Shown: positions 17,600 through 27,457, numbered from the stretch's first letter. The stretch: 64,000 bases of DNA from Thermodesulfovibrionales bacterium (GCA_031082155.1 JAVHLL010000003.1:16621-80620), one strand, 5' to 3'. Notes: generated from the sequence alone by a model not told the origin. Program-made: numbers and translations.

Positions 17600-18333
17600 G
17601 GTGTTTCCTCCTTTATCTCTTGTATCAATCTCTTGTCTTCATCACTGAGCGTTCTTTTTTCAAGGAGATCCGGTCTTCTCTCCAGCGTCCTGCGAAGCGC
17701 CTCTTTCCTTCTCCATTGCAGGATGTCCTTATGGTTCCCGGAAAGCAGGACCTCCGGTACGCTGAAACCCCTGAAATGCTCAGGTCTTGTATAGTGGGGA
17801 TAATCGAGCATACCCCATGTAAACGATTCTACCTCGGCAGAGTGTTCGTCTCCGAGAGCACCCGGCAAAAGCCTGGTGATGGCATCTATTATAACCAAAG
17901 CAGGCAGTTCGCCGCCAGTAAGTACGTAATCACCGATTGAAAGTTCGTCGTCAACCATCCCTGTCTTTACGCGCTCATCGATGGCTTCATATCTGCCGCA
18001 GAGAAATACGAGACGCCTTGTCTCCTGTGCCATCTCCTCTGCGATGTCCTGCTCGAACCTTCTCCCCGCAGGGCTCAACATGATGACTCTTCTTGCGGAA
18101 TCATCAGGACAGACCGCTTCGATGGCAGTAAAAAACGGCTCAGGTTTCATTACCATGCCTGAACCGCCTCCATAAGGGTAATCATCAACCGTTCTGTGCC
18201 TGTCCGTGGTAAAATCCCGGAGGTTGTGAATCCCGATCTCGATGATTCCTTTCGCGGTCGCTCTCTTCATAATACTTTCACTGAGATACGCATGAAAAAT
18301 ATCAGGGAAAATTGTAATTATGTCGTATCTCAT
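17596..18333 (-). CDS. trmD: tRNA (guanine-N1)-methyltransferase
   Basis: TrmD methylates G37 of tRNAs that read codons starting with C, preventing frameshifts. It begins [13 protein letters not shown] and carries the trefoil-knot SAM site as [24 protein letters not shown] and [20 protein letters not shown]. The 245-residue length is normal. In most bacteria rimM lies directly upstream; here a 188-base gap without a gene is found instead. Confidence 0.97.
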   Translation of the reverse strand: MRYDIITIFPDIFHAYLSESIMKRATAKGIIEIGIHNLRDFTTDRHRTVDDYPYGGGSGMVMKPEPFFTAIEAVCPDDSARRVIMLSPAGRRFEQDIAEEMAQETRRLVFLCGRYEAIDERVKTGMVDDELSIGDYVLTGGELPALVIIDAITRLLPGALGDEHSAEVESFTWGMLDYPHYTRPEHFRGFSVPEVLLSGNHKDILQWRRKEALRRTLERRPDLLEKRTLSDEDKRLIQEIKEETP

Positions 18334-18390
18334 TGCCGGGTTCCGCGTTCGCAGCCTGACAGCAGCTCAGGGCTTATGGAGAAAATATAA

Positions 18391-18432
18391 AGGGGTAAAA
18401 GAATTTTTTTATCTTGTTTCTCTTTTACCCCT
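18391..18432. terminator. Perfect inverted repeat between khpA and trmD
   Basis: A 12-bp perfect stem AGGGGTAAAAGA/TCTTTTACCCCT with an 18-base loop occupies the position where rimM usually lies. On the plus strand it is followed by TTTT. On the minus strand, the sense of the operon, it is followed by a weaker T-rich run. It could attenuate transcription from rpsP-khpA into trmD. Confidence 0.5.
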
Positions 18433-18521
18433 TTTTCTTCCTGAATCTAAGTTGTCCGGGGATGTGGATGCACAGAGAACAGATACGTGGGGATCCCCGC
18501 TAAAAAGCACATGATGAATGG

Positions 18522-18755
18522 TTATTCAAGGATTTCAAGCACACAGCGCTTGCCGATTTTAGTTCCTGATGCACTGAGAATCGTCCTCATTGCGCGTGCA
18601 GTCTTTCCCTGTTTTCCGATGACCTTTCCAAGATCGCTTGGTGCTACTCTGAGTTCAAATACAGTGGTTTTTTCGCCCTCTACCTCAGCAACATTCACCT
18701 CTTCAGGCTTGTCTACCAGAGCCTTCGCCATCTTCTCTACCAAGTCTTTCATCAT
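18522..18755 (-). CDS. khpA: KH-domain RNA-binding protein KhpA
   Basis: The 77-residue protein is one KH domain with the GxxG loop in [16 protein letters not shown]. KhpA-type proteins bind RNA, often with KhpB, and are commonly encoded right after rpsP, as here (26-base gap). The length is typical of the family. Confidence 0.9.
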   Translation of the reverse strand: MMKDLVEKMAKALVDKPEEVNVAEVEGEKTTVFELRVAPSDLGKVIGKQGKTARAMRTILSASGTKIGKRCVLEILE

Positions 18756-18781
18756 TCCACCTCCATGAGCGTTCCGGCTGC

Positions 18782-19018
18782 CTATAGGCTAGCCCTTTGC
18801 ATTAGCTTTTTAACAATCTCAGTAGGTTGTGCTCCACGCTGCAACCACATTTTAGCCTTTTCCAGGTCGAGGATTATCTCAGAGGGCTCCTTCAGGGGAT
18901 TATATGTCCCCAGTATCTCGATAAAGGGGCCGTCCCTTCGCGCCCTGGAATCAGCCACCACTACTCTGTAGAAAGGTCGTTTATGTGCTCCCAACCGGGT
19001 TAGTCTGATTTTAACCAA
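18782..19018 (-). CDS. rpsP: 30S ribosomal protein bS16
   Basis: The sequence [29 protein letters not shown] is the conserved bS16 N-terminus, and the 78-residue length is normal. The start is TTG, supported by a full AAGGAGGTGATG Shine-Dalgarno six bases upstream; the ATG within that stretch is out of frame. It is the first gene of the minus-strand ribosomal and tRNA-modification group. Confidence 0.97.
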   Translation of the reverse strand: MVKIRLTRLGAHKRPFYRVVVADSRARRDGPFIEILGTYNPLKEPSEIILDLEKAKMWLQRGAQPTEIVKKLMQRASL

Positions 19019-19239
19019 TTCATCACCTCCTTAGAGACTAAAATTCTACTATATTTAACTATATAAAGTAAACCCTTGGCAATGAGATAAAAGTGCCGGG
19101 ACACTTACGCAAGAAAGGAAGATTCCCGCCTGGATCGTCACCGTGTTTATACGGAAACCATTCCTCCGGGGGGAAAGACAGGGTATCGGTTCCGGAGGAT
19201 GTTTGATTTTTCGCGAGTTTTTCCGGTATTATCACACAC

Positions 19240-20436
19240 ATGGACAGTAAAAAGTTGTTCGAAGAATCAAACCGTTACCTTATGAATACTTATAGCAGAT
19301 ATCCTCTTGCGCTCCGGAAAGGAAGGGGAATCAGAGTATGGAGTTCCGACGGCAAGGAATATCTCGATTTTGTCGGCGGAGTCGCGGTAAATATCCTCGG
19401 TCACTGCCACCCCAAGGTTGTCGTGGCGCTGCAGAAGCAGGCACAGCGGTTGATCCACGTCTCGAATTATTTCCATATCGAGCCGCAGATCAAGCTTGCG
19501 AAACTTCTTGTTGAACATTCCTTTGCGGACAGGGTCTTCTTCTGTAATTCCGGCGCAGAGGCGATTGAGGCTGCGATAAAGCTTACCCGCAAGTTTGCAA
19601 AAGAAAAAATGAACCCTGCACGGTTTGAGATTCTTACTGCGCTGAACTCATTCCATGGAAGGACACTTGCGGCAGTAACGGCAACCGCACAGGAAAAGTT
19701 CCATAAGGGGTTCGAACCCCTGGTGCCGGGATTCAGATATGTTCCCTTCAATGATATCGATGCACTGAAAGGTGCGGTGACACGGGAGACCTGCGCGGTT
19801 CTGCTTGAGCCGATTCAGGGAGAGGGCGGTGTCAATATCCCGGATGAAAATTATCTGAAAGCTGTCAGGGAACTCTGCAATGAAAACAATCTGCTTCTGA
19901 TCCTCGATGAAGTGCAGACCGGCATGGGCAGAACCGGGAAACTTTTTGCATATGAACACTACGGCATAACTCCGGACATCATGACTGTAGCAAAAGGTCT
20001 TGGCGGGGGTGTACCGATCGGTGCGATGCTTGCAACAGAGAGAGTCTCTGAATCGTTTCAGCCGGGAAATCACGCATCAACTTTCGGCGGGAACCCGCTT
20101 GTCTGCGCTGCGGGAGTCGCAACGCTCGACACAATCCTTGAGGACGGTTTCCTCCTTGACCATTGCAACAGGATGAGCAGTTATTTTATCGAGAGGCTGG
20201 AACACCTTCATGCAGCATTCCCGAACCTTATTCAGGAAGTAAGAGGGAAAGGTCTTCTGATAGGGATGGAACTGACCGGGGAAGGCGGACCGGTTGTGAC
20301 CGCATGCCTGGAAAAAGGAATGCTTATCAATTGTACCGCGGTGAATGTCCTGCGTTTTCTTCCGCCTTTGACTGTTCAGCAGAAGGACATCGACAAGCTG
20401 ATAGAAGTCCTCAATAGAATATTCATGAAAGTATAG
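19240..20436 (+). CDS. argD: Acetylornithine aminotransferase
   Basis: This class III PLP aminotransferase makes N-acetylornithine in arginine synthesis. Visible marks are DFVGGVAVNILGHCHP, NSGAEAIEAAIKL, the PLP Asp in LLILDEVQTGMGRTG, the catalytic Lys in TVAKGLGGGVPIGAM, and STFGGNPL. Its length of 398 is normal. It is followed by argF after 71 bases, consistent with an arginine operon. An inverted repeat (CCTCCGG/CCGGAGG) lies upstream near 19165-19200. Confidence 0.95.
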   Translation: MDSKKLFEESNRYLMNTYSRYPLALRKGRGIRVWSSDGKEYLDFVGGVAVNILGHCHPKVVVALQKQAQRLIHVSNYFHIEPQIKLAKLLVEHSFADRVFFCNSGAEAIEAAIKLTRKFAKEKMNPARFEILTALNSFHGRTLAAVTATAQEKFHKGFEPLVPGFRYVPFNDIDALKGAVTRETCAVLLEPIQGEGGVNIPDENYLKAVRELCNENNLLLILDEVQTGMGRTGKLFAYEHYGITPDIMTVAKGLGGGVPIGAMLATERVSESFQPGNHASTFGGNPLVCAAGVATLDTILEDGFLLDHCNRMSSYFIERLEHLHAAFPNLIQEVRGKGLLIGMELTGEGGPVVTACLEKGMLINCTAVNVLRFLPPLTVQQKDIDKLIEVLNRIFMKV

Positions 20437-20507
20437 TAATGGTGAGTTAGACTGTTCAAATACTGTATCCTCCATAACTTTCATGAAAATATCAGGGTAG
20501 AGGAGAG

Positions 20508-21419
20508 ATGACGACAAAGAGAGATTTTTTAACGCTCAGGGATATAACGCCACAGGAGATCCATATGCTTCTGCAAAGAGCACAGGATCTGAAAACGGGA
20601 AAGGATGCAACCAAATGCCCGTTGATCGGAAAGAGCATCGGGCTGTTATTTGAAAAAGCATCAACAAGAACACGGGTGTCGCTGGAAGTAGGTATGTATC
20701 AGCTCGGAGCGCAGACTATCTATATGAACCCCAAGGAGATACAGATGGGCAGAGGCGAGACGATCCATGATACGGCAAAGGTCCTGTCCCGGTACCTTGA
20801 TGCGGTTGTTATCAGAACATTCAGTCACGAAACCCTTGAAGAATTCGCCTCCCATGCCACAATTCCTGTGGTGAACGGGCTGAGTGACTTTCATCATCCA
20901 TGCCAGGCGCTCGGCGACCTGCAGACGATAATCGAGAAGAAGGGAAAGCTGAAGGGCATCCGTCTTGCCTATATCGGTGACGGTAATAATGTGGCGAACT
21001 CTCTTATCGAGGCAGCTTCCCTTACCGGGATGAACATCTCCCTCGCGTGCCCGAAAGGATATGATCCCGACCCCGGTGTTCTGAAAAGAGCAAAAGAATC
21101 TTCAGACAGTACGATAGCGGTTGTGCGGGACCCTGTGGAGGCTGTCTTAAAAGCAGATGTCGTATACACCGATGTCTGGGTAAGCATGGGGCAGGAGAAC
21201 GAGGCGGCAAAGAAGCGAAGGAAATTTGAGAATTACCAGATCAACAGCACACTCCTCTCGAATGCCCGGAAAGGCGCGATAGTGCTCCATTGTCTGCCTG
21301 CACACAGGGGAGAAGAAATAACGGACGAGGTTATGGACGGCCCCCGGAGCGCAGTCTTTGATCAGGCGGAGAACCGGCTTCATGCCCAGAAGGCGCTTTT
21401 AGAGTTCCTTCTCGCATAA
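20508..21419 (+). CDS. argF: Ornithine carbamoyltransferase
   Basis: The enzyme joins carbamoyl phosphate and ornithine to give citrulline. It shows the carbamoyl-phosphate motif EKASTRTR, the HPCQALGD motif, the ornithine-loop DVWVSMGQE, and the catalytic HCLPAHRGEE. The 303-residue length fits the catabolic/anabolic OTC family; neighbouring argD points to biosynthesis. A GGAGAG lies before the ATG. Confidence 0.96.
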   Translation: MTTKRDFLTLRDITPQEIHMLLQRAQDLKTGKDATKCPLIGKSIGLLFEKASTRTRVSLEVGMYQLGAQTIYMNPKEIQMGRGETIHDTAKVLSRYLDAVVIRTFSHETLEEFASHATIPVVNGLSDFHHPCQALGDLQTIIEKKGKLKGIRLAYIGDGNNVANSLIEAASLTGMNISLACPKGYDPDPGVLKRAKESSDSTIAVVRDPVEAVLKADVVYTDVWVSMGQENEAAKKRRKFENYQINSTLLSNARKGAIVLHCLPAHRGEEITDEVMDGPRSAVFDQAENRLHAQKALLEFLLA

Positions 21420-21427
21420 TAAGAAAC

Positions 21428-22264
21428 ATGGTTTCTCATCTTCTTCTCACACTCACTTTTTTTCTGCTCACCTGTACCTCTGCCTTTGCCTTTCACGTCG
21501 AACTCTCCCCCGATATGATAAGTCCCGGCGACCCTTTCGTTGTGAAAGTAACCGGTGTAGATGACCAGCAGGTCCCCACTGCATCACTGACAAAGAAAAC
21601 GTTCCCTTTCAGCAGATACGGCGATGACGGATTTGTGGGAATAGGAGCTGTTGACGTAACAACAAAGCCCGGCACCTATTTTCTGACAGTGAAAGCCGGC
21701 AAGAAGAGAAAGAATATACAACTAACCGTGAAACGTACTGTTTTCAAAACACAGAAATTGAGACTGCCGAAGAAAGTGGTCTCGCTGTGCAGTGAGGATA
21801 AGCAAAGGGTAAGACAGGAGAACAGGCAACTCAAGGAATTATTTTCAAAGATGTCGGAACGGAACTGGGAAGGAGAATTCATCATCCCGCTGCCCAATGA
21901 AATATCTACTGATTTTGGTACCAAAAGGATTTTCAACAGAAAATGGAAGGTAGTTCATAAAGGATTGGACATTCGCGGCCGGGAAGGCGAGGAAATCAGG
22001 GCTGCGAATAGCGGCGTAGTGGTTCTCGCCGAGGAATTATTTTACGGTGGAAACACTGTTATTCTTGATCACGGACAGGGCATCTATACTGTCTATATGC
22101 ATCTGTCTCAATACAATGTGGAGCCTGATGACTCTGTCACGAAAGGTGAGGTTATAGGACTTGTCGGGATGACGGGGCGATCAACCGGCCCTCATCTCCA
22201 TTTCGGAGTGAAAGTAATGAACCTGAATGCAAACCCGGTTTCATTTATGAAGCTTCCTTTGTAG
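21428..22264 (+). CDS. M23 family (LytM-like) metallopeptidase, exported
   Basis: A signal peptide (about residues 1-22) and an Ig-like linker region precede a C-terminal M23 peptidase domain. The zinc site is seen as HKGLDIRG (first His and Asp) and HLHFGV, with the extra His in YMHLSQ. M23 enzymes cut peptidoglycan cross-links in the envelope. All catalytic residues appear intact, so an active enzyme is expected. It starts eight bases after argF. Confidence 0.9.
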   Translation: MVSHLLLTLTFFLLTCTSAFAFHVELSPDMISPGDPFVVKVTGVDDQQVPTASLTKKTFPFSRYGDDGFVGIGAVDVTTKPGTYFLTVKAGKKRKNIQLTVKRTVFKTQKLRLPKKVVSLCSEDKQRVRQENRQLKELFSKMSERNWEGEFIIPLPNEISTDFGTKRIFNRKWKVVHKGLDIRGREGEEIRAANSGVVVLAEELFYGGNTVILDHGQGIYTVYMHLSQYNVEPDDSVTKGEVIGLVGMTGRSTGPHLHFGVKVMNLNANPVSFMKLPL

Positions 22265-22279
22265 AATACATTAAGCGTT

Positions 22280-23929
22280 ATGACGGAACATGAAATTCTT
22301 AAAAGCATCTCGTCCCTGCCGGTAAAAATCTACAAACGCATCGGTGTCCTGACGAAAAAAACGGATGTCCAACTGGTCGTGAAATTCGGGGTATTCCTTG
22401 AGGACAGGCCGGGGTCCCTCGCGGACTTTGCGTTGTTGATCGCAGAGAGTAACGGGAATATCAGTTTTTTTCACTATGACCGCTCTCTCCACAGTAACCG
22501 GGTTGTTGCCGAGGTGCAGATATCCTCATGGGATGATCTTGCAGCTCTTGCGCATTCCATGGACCAGCATCGGGCTCTTATTGAAGAAACCCGGGTCATC
22601 AGGGATGATGTCCAGATAACGAGCATCGAGAATATCCTCGAAATAAAAGTGCGGCTCGAGAATAAGCCCGGGACGCTTGCGGCGTTTGCAAATCTCCTCA
22701 AGGCGCACCATGCGAATGTTCTCTATATGCTCTATGACGAAGACATCGACCTCGAATCTGCCAATATTGCAATGGCAACAAAAGACCTCGGAGAGATTGA
22801 CAGCCTCCTCGACGCAGTGAATAAAGCCAACTTTTACTATAGGGTTCTCTACAGGGGGACTGACGAAAAAAAGGTTGAGCATATCATAGGGCTGAAGCTC
22901 GTTGAGAAATTTTTCCTCAAGCTTCGGAAACTGCTTGCCCATGAAGACTTCGATGAACTGCGCTCTATTGTCGACTCCTCACAGGATATGCAGGCTGACC
23001 TCGTCCAGTTCTACGAAGAGGCGGGGAAATACCTTGAATCGGGCGATGTTTTCGAGAAGATCCTCGCCCTTGCATCACAGTCGCGGAGCAGAATAGGGGA
23101 TCGGTTTTCCGCGGTCGAAATGCCGGCTGTGCAGATTAATGAGAACGTCAGGCTTTACAGCTTCCGTCTTCCCACCTCTGAGAACATCTATCTCTTCCAT
23201 CATGACAGGGAGATGACTATGATTGACGCGGGATACGGCGTCTATTACGAAGACATAAAAAAATTGCTGCGGGAAAATTCGATAGAGCCTTCGCAGGTCA
23301 CGCGGATATTCCTTACCCATCCCGACGCAGACCATGCGGGCACGGCAGAATATTTTGCAGACGAGTTCGGCACGCAGGTGTTTCTGCATCCCGGATGCCG
23401 GGGCGTAATCGAGAACGAGAACAGGGCGTACGGACTGACAGGGAGGCTCGCAGACCTTAACAAGTACTACACGCGGCTGATCAACACCTTTACGAAGAGC
23501 AGATTTCACAAGAACATTACCTATTTCCCCCTTTCGGATCTGGGATATTCAGGGGCATTCAAAATCGTATTCTCCTTTGAGGTCGGCAGTCTGAAATTCG
23601 AAGCGCTTGAGAGCCATGGCGGTCACGTCCCCGGACATGTATTCTTTCTGAACAGGGAATACGGTCTCATTTTTACCTCTGATTTTCTCATCAATGTCCA
23701 GAGCCTGTCTCCCGAAGAGCGGAATGTCCTCGGTGTATACAGATATTTATTGACGAACCCGAACAGTGACAGTCAGCTTTTTAAAAAGGAATCGGAAGCG
23801 TTAAAAAAGGTCATCATTGCACTGGATGTCAGTCTCAGGAAAAAGCGCAGATATGTTACAATCTTTCCCGGACATGGAGAATACTACCGGGCGGATCTGT
23901 TGAAGGAGATACAGACAGGGAAAAAATAG
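22280..23929 (+). CDS. Tandem-ACT and metallo-beta-lactamase fold protein
   Basis: Residues 30-180 hold two ACT-like domains (VKFGVFLEDRPGSLADFA, then VRLENKPGTLAAFANLL), which usually bind amino acids. A helical linker (about 200-275) is followed by a metallo-beta-lactamase domain with FLTHPDADHAG (HxDxDH; about residue 355), a later Asp in TSDFL, and the final His in FPGHGEYY. The layout recalls the diiron-oxygen-sensing and flavodiiron-type branch of the fold, but no flavodoxin domain is present. The substrate is unknown; ligand-gated hydrolase or sensor is an inference. Confidence 0.8.
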   Translation: MTEHEILKSISSLPVKIYKRIGVLTKKTDVQLVVKFGVFLEDRPGSLADFALLIAESNGNISFFHYDRSLHSNRVVAEVQISSWDDLAALAHSMDQHRALIEETRVIRDDVQITSIENILEIKVRLENKPGTLAAFANLLKAHHANVLYMLYDEDIDLESANIAMATKDLGEIDSLLDAVNKANFYYRVLYRGTDEKKVEHIIGLKLVEKFFLKLRKLLAHEDFDELRSIVDSSQDMQADLVQFYEEAGKYLESGDVFEKILALASQSRSRIGDRFSAVEMPAVQINENVRLYSFRLPTSENIYLFHHDREMTMIDAGYGVYYEDIKKLLRENSIEPSQVTRIFLTHPDADHAGTAEYFADEFGTQVFLHPGCRGVIENENRAYGLTGRLADLNKYYTRLINTFTKSRFHKNITYFPLSDLGYSGAFKIVFSFEVGSLKFEALESHGGHVPGHVFFLNREYGLIFTSDFLINVQSLSPEERNVLGVYRYLLTNPNSDSQLFKKESEALKKVIIALDVSLRKKRRYVTIFPGHGEYYRADLLKEIQTGKK

Positions 23930-23988
23930 GCTGTGCGTGATGGGAAAGAGTGATGCTATTTTCATACACCATAACCTCTGGAGGAAAA

Positions 23989-24438
23989 ATGCTCAAAGCA
24001 AAAGACATAATGACAGAAAAAGTGATTACGGTGAAAACCGGCGCTACGATGGAGGAGCTTGCCCGGGTGCTTATCGAAAACCATATCAGCGGTGTCCCGG
24101 TTGTTGACGATCAGGGAAAGATGATAGGCGTTGTGACCGAGAACGATCTCATCAGCAAAAACAGCAGACTCCATATCCCGACAGTTTTGAGACTCTTCGA
24201 TGCGTACATCCCGCTTGGAACAGGCAAGATGGAGAGTGCGATCAAAAAGATGACAGCGACTACCGTATATGAGATATGCTCGAAAGACGTGATTACTGTG
24301 GATCAAGAGGCATCACTCGAATATATCGCGACGGTCATGACCGAGAAGAAGATCCATACGCTCCCGGTAACGAGAGAGGGCAAGCTTGTCGGCATCATCG
24401 GCAGGAAGGACCTGATCAGGAGCATGTCCGGACAGTAG
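23989..24438 (+). CDS. CBS-domain pair protein
   Basis: Two CBS motifs form one Bateman module (MLKAKDIMTEKVITVKTGATMEEL and YEICSKDVITVDQEASLEYIATVM) across a 149-residue protein. Such proteins bind adenine nucleotides and regulate partners, none of which is evident here. The ATG at 23989 is preferred: TGGAGGAAAA precedes it and the domain begins at once. The longer track start at 23950 adds 13 unlikely residues. Confidence 0.88.
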   Translation: MLKAKDIMTEKVITVKTGATMEELARVLIENHISGVPVVDDQGKMIGVVTENDLISKNSRLHIPTVLRLFDAYIPLGTGKMESAIKKMTATTVYEICSKDVITVDQEASLEYIATVMTEKKIHTLPVTREGKLVGIIGRKDLIRSMSGQ

Positions 24439-24522
24439 ATTTGCAGGGGCAGAGGAGATTACAAACAAATGTGATATGACGGCAGGTTGACACTGCAGTG
24501 CAATACTGATAGACTGCTGCAA

Positions 24523-24879
24523 ATGAAGAGAAGAATGTATGCCTGTATGCTCGCCTTTTATCTTGCCGGAAATTTTTTCGCAATGCCTTTCTGCTCAGCA
24601 ATAGAAGAAGACCTTTGCGCAAAGGATGGTATTGCCATAAAAAATCTTACCTTGCGAAGCGATCTGTGGTATAGCAGAAATAAGGGCGACTGCACCCTGC
24701 TGAGCCGGCATCAAGTCACCAGAATAAAACCGGAAGAGACTCTGGAGATATTTTCAGACCTTGTCTGTAGAACACCCTATTGCGCTAACTCTCCAACGTA
24801 TTCTTACTACAAATCGCTGGACAAGGATGGCGATTGCACAATCAGAATCCTGCCTGAAGCGAACCTCACAGATATGTGA
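24523..24879 (+). CDS. Small exported Cys-containing protein, unknown
   Basis: A signal peptide (YACMLAFYLAGNFFAMPFCSA) is followed by about 90 residues with five Cys (DLCAKD, GDCT, LVCRTPYC, GDCT), so it is probably exported, perhaps with disulfides. I do not recognise the family. The start could be the ATG at 24523 or 24535; no good ribosome-binding site helps. A CCTCACA/TGTGAGG hairpin overlaps the stop codon and could serve as a weak terminator. Confidence 0.5.
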   Translation: MKRRMYACMLAFYLAGNFFAMPFCSAIEEDLCAKDGIAIKNLTLRSDLWYSRNKGDCTLLSRHQVTRIKPEETLEIFSDLVCRTPYCANSPTYSYYKSLDKDGDCTIRILPEANLTDM

Positions 24880-25077
24880 GGCTTTCCCTAAGCATCTTTA
24901 CCCCCTCTCAATAAGAATAAGACATTACGCCATAAGATCATAAGATCAGGAATATACAGAATTGCTCTTTTGCCTGCCACGAAAAGACGTTCTCAATTAA
25001 GGTATATCTTTTTAAGGATGCTTTCCGAAGACTTTTTCCTTTTCATTCGTATAACTCTATACCTGAGTGTAAAATGA

Positions 25078-25107
25078 TTGCAGTTGCACCGAAAAATCCT
25101 TTACAAT
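25078..25107 (+). promoter_or_regulatory. Promoter of tRNA-Leu
   Basis: TTGCAG (25078-25083), an 18-base spacer and TACAAT (25102-25107) sit at the right distance for transcription to start at the first tRNA bases (about 25114). Confidence 0.55.
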
Positions 25108-25114
25108 CAACCAT

Positions 25115-25199
25115 GCGAGAGTGGCGGAACTGGCAGACGCGCTGGACTTAGGATCCAGTGGGTAACTCCGTAGGGGTTCAACTCCCCTCTCTCGCACCA
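25115..25199 (+). tRNA. tRNA-Leu (anticodon TAG)
   Basis: The acceptor arm GCGAGAG pairs with CTCTCGC before ACCA. The anticodon arm is CTGGA-CTTAGGA-TCCAG, giving anticodon TAG (Leu, CUA). A long variable arm (GTGGGTAACTCCGT) and T-arm GGGGTTCAACTCCCC fit a class II tRNA. CCA is encoded. A decayed copy of the 5' half occurs at 53785. Confidence 0.96.
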
Positions 25200-25734
25200 G
25201 AAAAATAATTTAATATCAATTAGATATGGCTTTTTCCCCCTTAAAAAATCTGTAACCAGACCTGACGCATAACTCACTTTGGTTGAAAATAGCAAGGCGA
25301 CTGCTACCGAAGTCATCTTGGCCGTGCCACAGTTATGGAATGGTTGGTTTTGTTAAGCAGTTAATAGATGAGCAAGGGGCAACTGATGTCACAAGAAAAA
25401 ACCTTAAGGGTAAACCGGGGAGAGCTTCAAAATTTGAAACCATGGTAATCACTCCTTCTCTTGTCTTCATAAAAAAAGCGAACCACCTGTCACGGAATAA
25501 TGATCATTAATGCATCGCCCAATAAGACCATCCAGCCGAATCTTTGCAATGCTCACTCAAAGGACAATGTTCAAGGAGATATCTGCATAGATGACTGTAA
25601 TTGTGACAGTTTCATCCCTCTTCTCACTACAATAGTGTAAATCGCAATCAGCAAGAGAAAGCGTATACCCTACCCAGGTAGGCTACAATATTATTTTCTT
25701 TTATGATAGATTGGATTTAGAGGAGTTTATGGTT
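25200..25734. other. AT-rich intergenic stretch after tRNA-Leu
   Basis: No convincing gene is seen in 535 bases. The 75-codon ORF at 25283-25510 has no ribosome-binding site and no recognisable domain. At 25669-25682 a palindrome CCTACC-CA-GGTAGG abuts a possible -10 TACAAT (25684-25689) ahead of the PilZ gene and may be an operator. Composition is more AT-rich than the flanks, as often found beside tRNA genes. Confidence 0.4.
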
Positions 25735-26457
25735 ATGGCAAAAGAAGAGAGAAGTAGTAAGAGAACCCTTGTGCTTCAATCTATCAAGTATTTTTTAACT
25801 CCGTCAATAATAGAAAATACTTATGATGGGGTTGTTACTGATATAAGTAATACAGGGGCATGTCTTTTAACGACATCTCTTCTAAAAGATCGTCAGCGAA
25901 TAATTATTCTGGATAAATCATCTTCATTTGAAAAAGCTGCTATTGTGCGATGGAGTCAAAAATATGATGATATATTTTATAAGGTAGGGTTGGAATTTAT
26001 TGAAGATCAAACTTTTATGAATATCAAGAATAAAAGACGCTATAAAAGACTCAAGATTACAAAACTCAATATGCAAGGCAATATGGCATTCGTTCATCAT
26101 ATAAAAATAGTGGATATAAGTCTCGGAGGATTATTGATAGAGACCGACAAGAAATGGAATATCGGAGAAGAATATATCTTGCATATTAAATACGAGGAAA
26201 AGATATGGCCTATCAAAGGGTATATCGTATGGTCAATATTGAAAGAATGGACAAATGATTATCAAGGCAAAAAAATTCCAATTTATAGTGCAGGGATGAA
26301 ACTTACAAGTCCTTTGGATGAAATACAAGAAGTTCTTAAGTTTATAGAGCTGAGAATTAGAGGAGGCGGAATACATAAGCTTTTTTCTTTTAGCCGCGAT
26401 GAGGATACTACCCAGGAGAAAGATACAAAGCACTTGGAAACCTATACACACACTTAA
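25735..26457 (+). CDS. Double PilZ domain protein
   Basis: Two PilZ-like halves are present. The first has DISNTGACLL but only a partial arginine motif (SSKRTL). The second, from about residue 100, has RRYKR (RxxxR) and DISLGG, so the C-terminal half is the better c-di-GMP-binding candidate. The ATG at 25735 has AGGAG nine bases upstream; 25711 and 25729 are alternative starts. The gene is clearly AT-richer than its neighbours and stands next to tRNA-Leu, so recent acquisition is possible. A YcgR-like receptor role is an inference. Confidence 0.75.
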   Translation: MAKEERSSKRTLVLQSIKYFLTPSIIENTYDGVVTDISNTGACLLTTSLLKDRQRIIILDKSSSFEKAAIVRWSQKYDDIFYKVGLEFIEDQTFMNIKNKRRYKRLKITKLNMQGNMAFVHHIKIVDISLGGLLIETDKKWNIGEEYILHIKYEEKIWPIKGYIVWSILKEWTNDYQGKKIPIYSAGMKLTSPLDEIQEVLKFIELRIRGGGIHKLFSFSRDEDTTQEKDTKHLETYTHT

Positions 26458-26887
26458 CGCTCCCCTCTTATCAAGACAATCAGGATCCCTAACATTTTTA
26501 TCAGTTGAGAATACTTGAACTCTATAGAAATCGAATAGCGGCCAAAGGGTGCATGTCAAACAGAAACTTATGAGGGCCAGATCTTTATTCATGCAGACAC
26601 CCTGATGCTGCCCTTTGTAACAATTTCCAGTTGTACTCTGTAGCATCATCGGCATGATAGAGGGCCTTTCTGTGACTTATCAACCGTCCGCAAAACATGA
26701 CTAAAAATATGCTTCGATGAATGTGGAATTACTGAGGGATGTTAAAGATGGTTCACAGGCAGATGGTGCACAAGTGGTTCACCTTGCACAAAAACCCTCT
26801 CGCACCACGTTGTCCTCCTGGTTTTCCACAGGGCATGAAACTTCAATAAAGATGACGGAAGCTATACTTAAGAGGCATAATAGGAAG
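26458..26887. other. Stretch without a supported gene
   Basis: The ORF track extends the HAD gene back to 26717, but residues before the AIVDIDNTL strand (DGSQADGAQVVHLAQ...) look non-conserved and lack a ribosome-binding site. Minus-strand ORF 26233-26655 is a shadow of the PilZ gene. No promoter, RNA or repeat was recognised. Confidence 0.35.
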
Positions 26888-27457
26888 ATGAGAAAGAGGA
26901 AAAAGGCAATTGTAGACATTGACAACACCCTATGGCACTTCTGCGACGTTCTCTATGAGCGGCTGAAAAAGATAAATAAAACCATGCCAAATCCGGATTA
27001 CTGGACCGATTGGGATTTCTGGGAGAATTACTGTTCGAAGGAAGAATTTATTTGTGCTATTCAGGACATTCAGTTGAACCAGGACGATGAGAGGCATCTG
27101 CCTTATCCTGAAGCAAAAGACTTCCTGGCGACGCTGAAAGAGTACAACTACTATATTATCATTGCAAGCCATCGTACCCCTGCAAGCAGGGAACAGACGC
27201 ACGGATGGCTTGTAAAACACGGGCTTGTGTTTGATGAAATGCATCTGTCATATGATAAAACCGTTCTCTTTGACCGAAGTTGCGATATTGTCGTCGACGA
27301 CTCTCCTCATGTTTTGGAAAAAGCAGTGGAAAAGGGAATAATGGCGGCAGGCCTGACGTTTCCCTGGAACCGACATTATGCAAATAATGGATATACACTT
27401 CTTGAAAATCTTAATGATATATTAAGTCATATTCTTGTCTATTCAAATAAATTATGA
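26888..27457 (+). CDS. HAD-superfamily hydrolase (5'(3')-deoxyribonucleotidase-like)
   Basis: HAD motif I is AIVDIDNTL near the N-terminus, motif II is the ASHRT region (about residue 98), and motif III/IV is DIVVDDSPH (about 140). This pattern and the small cap match NT5C-type or uncharacterised HAD phosphatases acting on nucleotides or similar small phosphates. The start at 26888 (MRKRKKAIVD) is chosen because the fold begins there; the track start adds 57 residues. It precedes a small unknown gene by 12 bases. Confidence 0.75.
   Translation: MRKRKKAIVDIDNTLWHFCDVLYERLKKINKTMPNPDYWTDWDFWENYCSKEEFICAIQDIQLNQDDERHLPYPEAKDFLATLKEYNYYIIIASHRTPASREQTHGWLVKHGLVFDEMHLSYDKTVLFDRSCDIVVDDSPHVLEKAVEKGIMAAGLTFPWNRHYANNGYTLLENLNDILSHILVYSNKL

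Noticed and set aside
18334-18521. Decayed rimM
   Set aside because: No frame in the 188-base gap shows any RimM-like motif; the gap is too short.
25283-25510. 75-residue ORF after tRNA-Leu
   Set aside because: No ribosome-binding site, no domain, and no support beyond an open frame.
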